This document shows positions 5,611 through 6,803 of a DNA stretch of 6,803 nucleotides, one piece after another. The position numbers and the translations under genes are program-made. The stretch is from an uncultured Collinsella sp. (lineage in GTDB: Bacteria; Actinomycetota; Coriobacteriia; Coriobacteriales; Coriobacteriaceae): positions 1-6,803 of the forward strand of contig CALJNY010000170.1 in the NCBI GenBank assembly GCA_937981515.1. Direction: 5' to 3'. Numbering within the stretch: the stretch's first letter is position 1; the number at the start of each line of letters is the position of its first letter. Under the pieces are notes generated by a model. The model was not told where the DNA came from. It made no database searches and worked only from the letters and a program-made list of their open reading frames with translations.

Positions 5611-6270
5611 GTGAACAAGAGCAAGCGCATCGCCATCAGTCTGGTCGCGGGCGTGCTCGCTGCTCTGCTCTGCATGGTTTACGGCTCGTCGATCCGCTCG
5701 CAAGCCGAACAGGTTCAGGCTGAGACCTTGGCCAAGTACGGTGGCGATCGCGTCGAGGTATGCGTCGCGGCGCGCGATATCGATGTGGGCGAGACCCTCG
5801 ATGAGACCAATGTCATAACCCAGGAATGGCTAACGAGCCTGTTGCCGCGTGACGCGGCGACCGAGCTGCGCCAGGTGCGCGGCGACGTGACGACTTCGCG
5901 TATTCCCAAAAACGCCGTGATCTGCAATGTCTACACCAAGGCCGAGAGTCACAAGCTCGAGGTGCCTAAGGGCAAGGTCGCCGTTTCGGTGGCGGTCGAT
6001 GCCGAGCACTCGGTCGGCGGTGCCACGGGCGTGGGCAGCTATGTGGACGTGTACGTGCAAAAAGATGGCGTAACCGATCGGTTGTGCGGCGCGTACGTGA
6101 TCGATACCAGTGAAGATTCCGGTGCCACGCGCGAGGGCAAGATCGAATGGGTGACGCTGGCGGCTGACCCCGAAGACGTCAAGGAACTGCTGGGAGCCTC
6201 GGGCAAGGGAACGGTCAGCTTGACGATTCCCGCCACGGCGCGCGGCAAAAAGAGCGGAGGCGACGAGTGA
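5611..6270 (+). CDS. cpaB: Flp pilus assembly protein CpaB/RcpC (SAF domain)
   Basis: CpaB/RcpC is a membrane-anchored component of the Flp (Tad) type IVb pilus system, thought to act on the outer side of the membrane in pilus assembly. The 219-residue product has a short basic N-terminus (NKSKR), one hydrophobic segment (about 7-26) serving as signal or anchor, and a helical spacer. An SAF domain follows (about 47-108): VEVCVAARDIDVGETL, then the Gly-Asp-Val and IPKNAVI segments typical of this fold. An RcpC-like region (about 121-207) contains KVAVSVAVDAEHSVGG and GSYVDVYV, and the protein ends in a charged tail. Length is at the short end for the family. The stop codon overlaps the start of the next gene (TGATG), so the two are translationally coupled. 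SAF domains also occur in FlgA and other proteins; the RcpC-like half and the cpaE-like neighbour favour CpaB. Confidence 0.85.
   Translation: MNKSKRIAISLVAGVLAALLCMVYGSSIRSQAEQVQAETLAKYGGDRVEVCVAARDIDVGETLDETNVITQEWLTSLLPRDAATELRQVRGDVTTSRIPKNAVICNVYTKAESHKLEVPKGKVAVSVAVDAEHSVGGATGVGSYVDVYVQKDGVTDRLCGAYVIDTSEDSGATREGKIEWVTLAADPEDVKELLGASGKGTVSLTIPATARGKKSGGDE
6256..6260 (+). promoter_or_regulatory. Ribosome binding site of the cpaE-like gene, inside cpaB
   Basis: GGAGG within the last codons of cpaB lies nine bases before the ATG at 6270, supporting that start and coupled translation of the two pilus genes. Confidence 0.8.
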
Positions 6271-6803
6271 TGAAGGCGATCTGGCTTGCGTGCTGCGCGT
6301 GCGGCGATTACGGGCTGTTGCAGCAGGAAGTCGAGGGCCGTGATGCGGGTGCACAGGTGCTTCGCGTGGGTGACCTGGACGGGCTGGTTTCCATGGCGCG
6401 GGCGTTTCCGTCGCGCCGCGGGGCTGCCATCATCGCGGCGTCTCTGTTTGATATCGAAGATGTGCGCAAGACTGTTGCGCGCCTGACGGCCGAAGGCCGC
6501 GTGAGTCGCGTGGTCGTGTTGATAGAAGTGCTCGATCCGTCGGATATCGAGGGACTGTTTCGCGCGGGGGCGACCGAGGTCATCGCTGCGCACAGTATAT
6601 GCGGCAACGGGCGCGCGGGCGAGGGAGCGGTTGATTCCGATCGGCGCATGACGATTGAGCCCGATGCTTTTGTTGATAGGGAACCCGGGGCGCCTCGCGC
6701 TACAAGAGGCCCGCGTGTTGATGATTATGGAAAAGCGGAAGCCGAGCATGGTCGGCGCCCCCGGAACCCCCTTGTATACGATGACGCTGGAGGGCCGGCA
6801 CAG
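6270..6803 (+). CDS. CpaE/TadZ-like pilus localisation protein, N-terminal 178 residues (3' end outside window)
   Basis: CpaE/TadZ proteins carry an N-terminal receiver-like domain and a C-terminal MinD/ParA-type ATPase and help place the Tad pilus machine at the membrane. The visible part begins MKAIWLACCACGDYG. Residues 51-58 (GAAIIAAS) and 80-86 (RVVVLIE) look like core strands of a receiver-like fold, followed by GLFRAGATEVIAAHS (95-109), the usual final helix-strand pattern. Residues about 110-178 are a charged, Pro/Gly/Arg-rich linker. They include codons such as ATA, AGG and AGA that are otherwise scarce here, suggesting relaxed constraint. The ATPase P-loop would lie beyond the window, so the call rests on position directly after cpaB and on the receiver-like pattern. 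A cluster C8, C9, C11 is unusual. The frame is open to the last base. It could instead be a stand-alone receiver-like protein. Confidence 0.6.
   Translation, partial: MKAIWLACCACGDYGLLQQEVEGRDAGAQVLRVGDLDGLVSMARAFPSRRGAAIIAASLFDIEDVRKTVARLTAEGRVSRVVVLIEVLDPSDIEGLFRAGATEVIAAHSICGNGRAGEGAVDSDRRMTIEPDAFVDREPGAPRATRGPRVDDYGKAEAEHGRRPRNPLVYDDAGGPAQ

Overview
The window is GC-rich chromosomal DNA with strong GGAGG-type ribosome binding sites, GTG starts beside ATG, and intrinsic terminators. Its Flp/Tad pilus genes and overall gene style suggest a high-GC Gram-positive of the Actinomycetota. The class Coriobacteriia (for example Collinsella) is my best guess, but this is inference and not proven by any single marker. 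All genes appear to be housekeeping or surface-structure genes. I see no tRNA, rRNA, CRISPR array, transposase or phage gene.

Layout. At the left edge the first 267 codons of a pyruvate kinase gene (pyk) run leftward from 801. A 442-base intergenic region follows, with an AT-rich core (about 34% G+C over 841-960). It holds a probable pyk promoter and, next to the rightward gene, a strongly structured leader whose last helix covers the ribosome binding site. The rightward gene at 1244-3925 encodes a complete 893-residue P-type Ca2+-transporting ATPase. Its 3' region holds a 99-base near-continuous palindrome and then an intrinsic terminator. The next gene, rsgA (4174-5358), encodes a circularly permuted ribosome-assembly GTPase and ends in its own terminator. 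After about 200 bases rich in inverted repeats comes the start of a Flp/Tad pilus operon: cpaB (5611-6270), overlapped by the first 178 codons of a cpaE/tadZ-like gene that runs off the right edge.

How the genes relate. Only cpaB and the cpaE-like gene form a visible operon (overlapping stop and start). pyk, the ATPase gene and rsgA each look like separate transcription units: glycolytic ATP production, cation export and 30S subunit maturation.

Points of most interest: (1) three helices upstream of the ATPase gene that nest into a possible pseudoknot burying the Shine-Dalgarno sequence, a candidate cis-regulatory RNA; (2) a pyruvate kinase in which the usual metal-binding aspartate of the GDLG motif is alanine (GALG), with other departures from the active-site signature; (3) the 99-base palindrome after the ATPase gene; (4) clustered inverted repeats ahead of the pilus operon.
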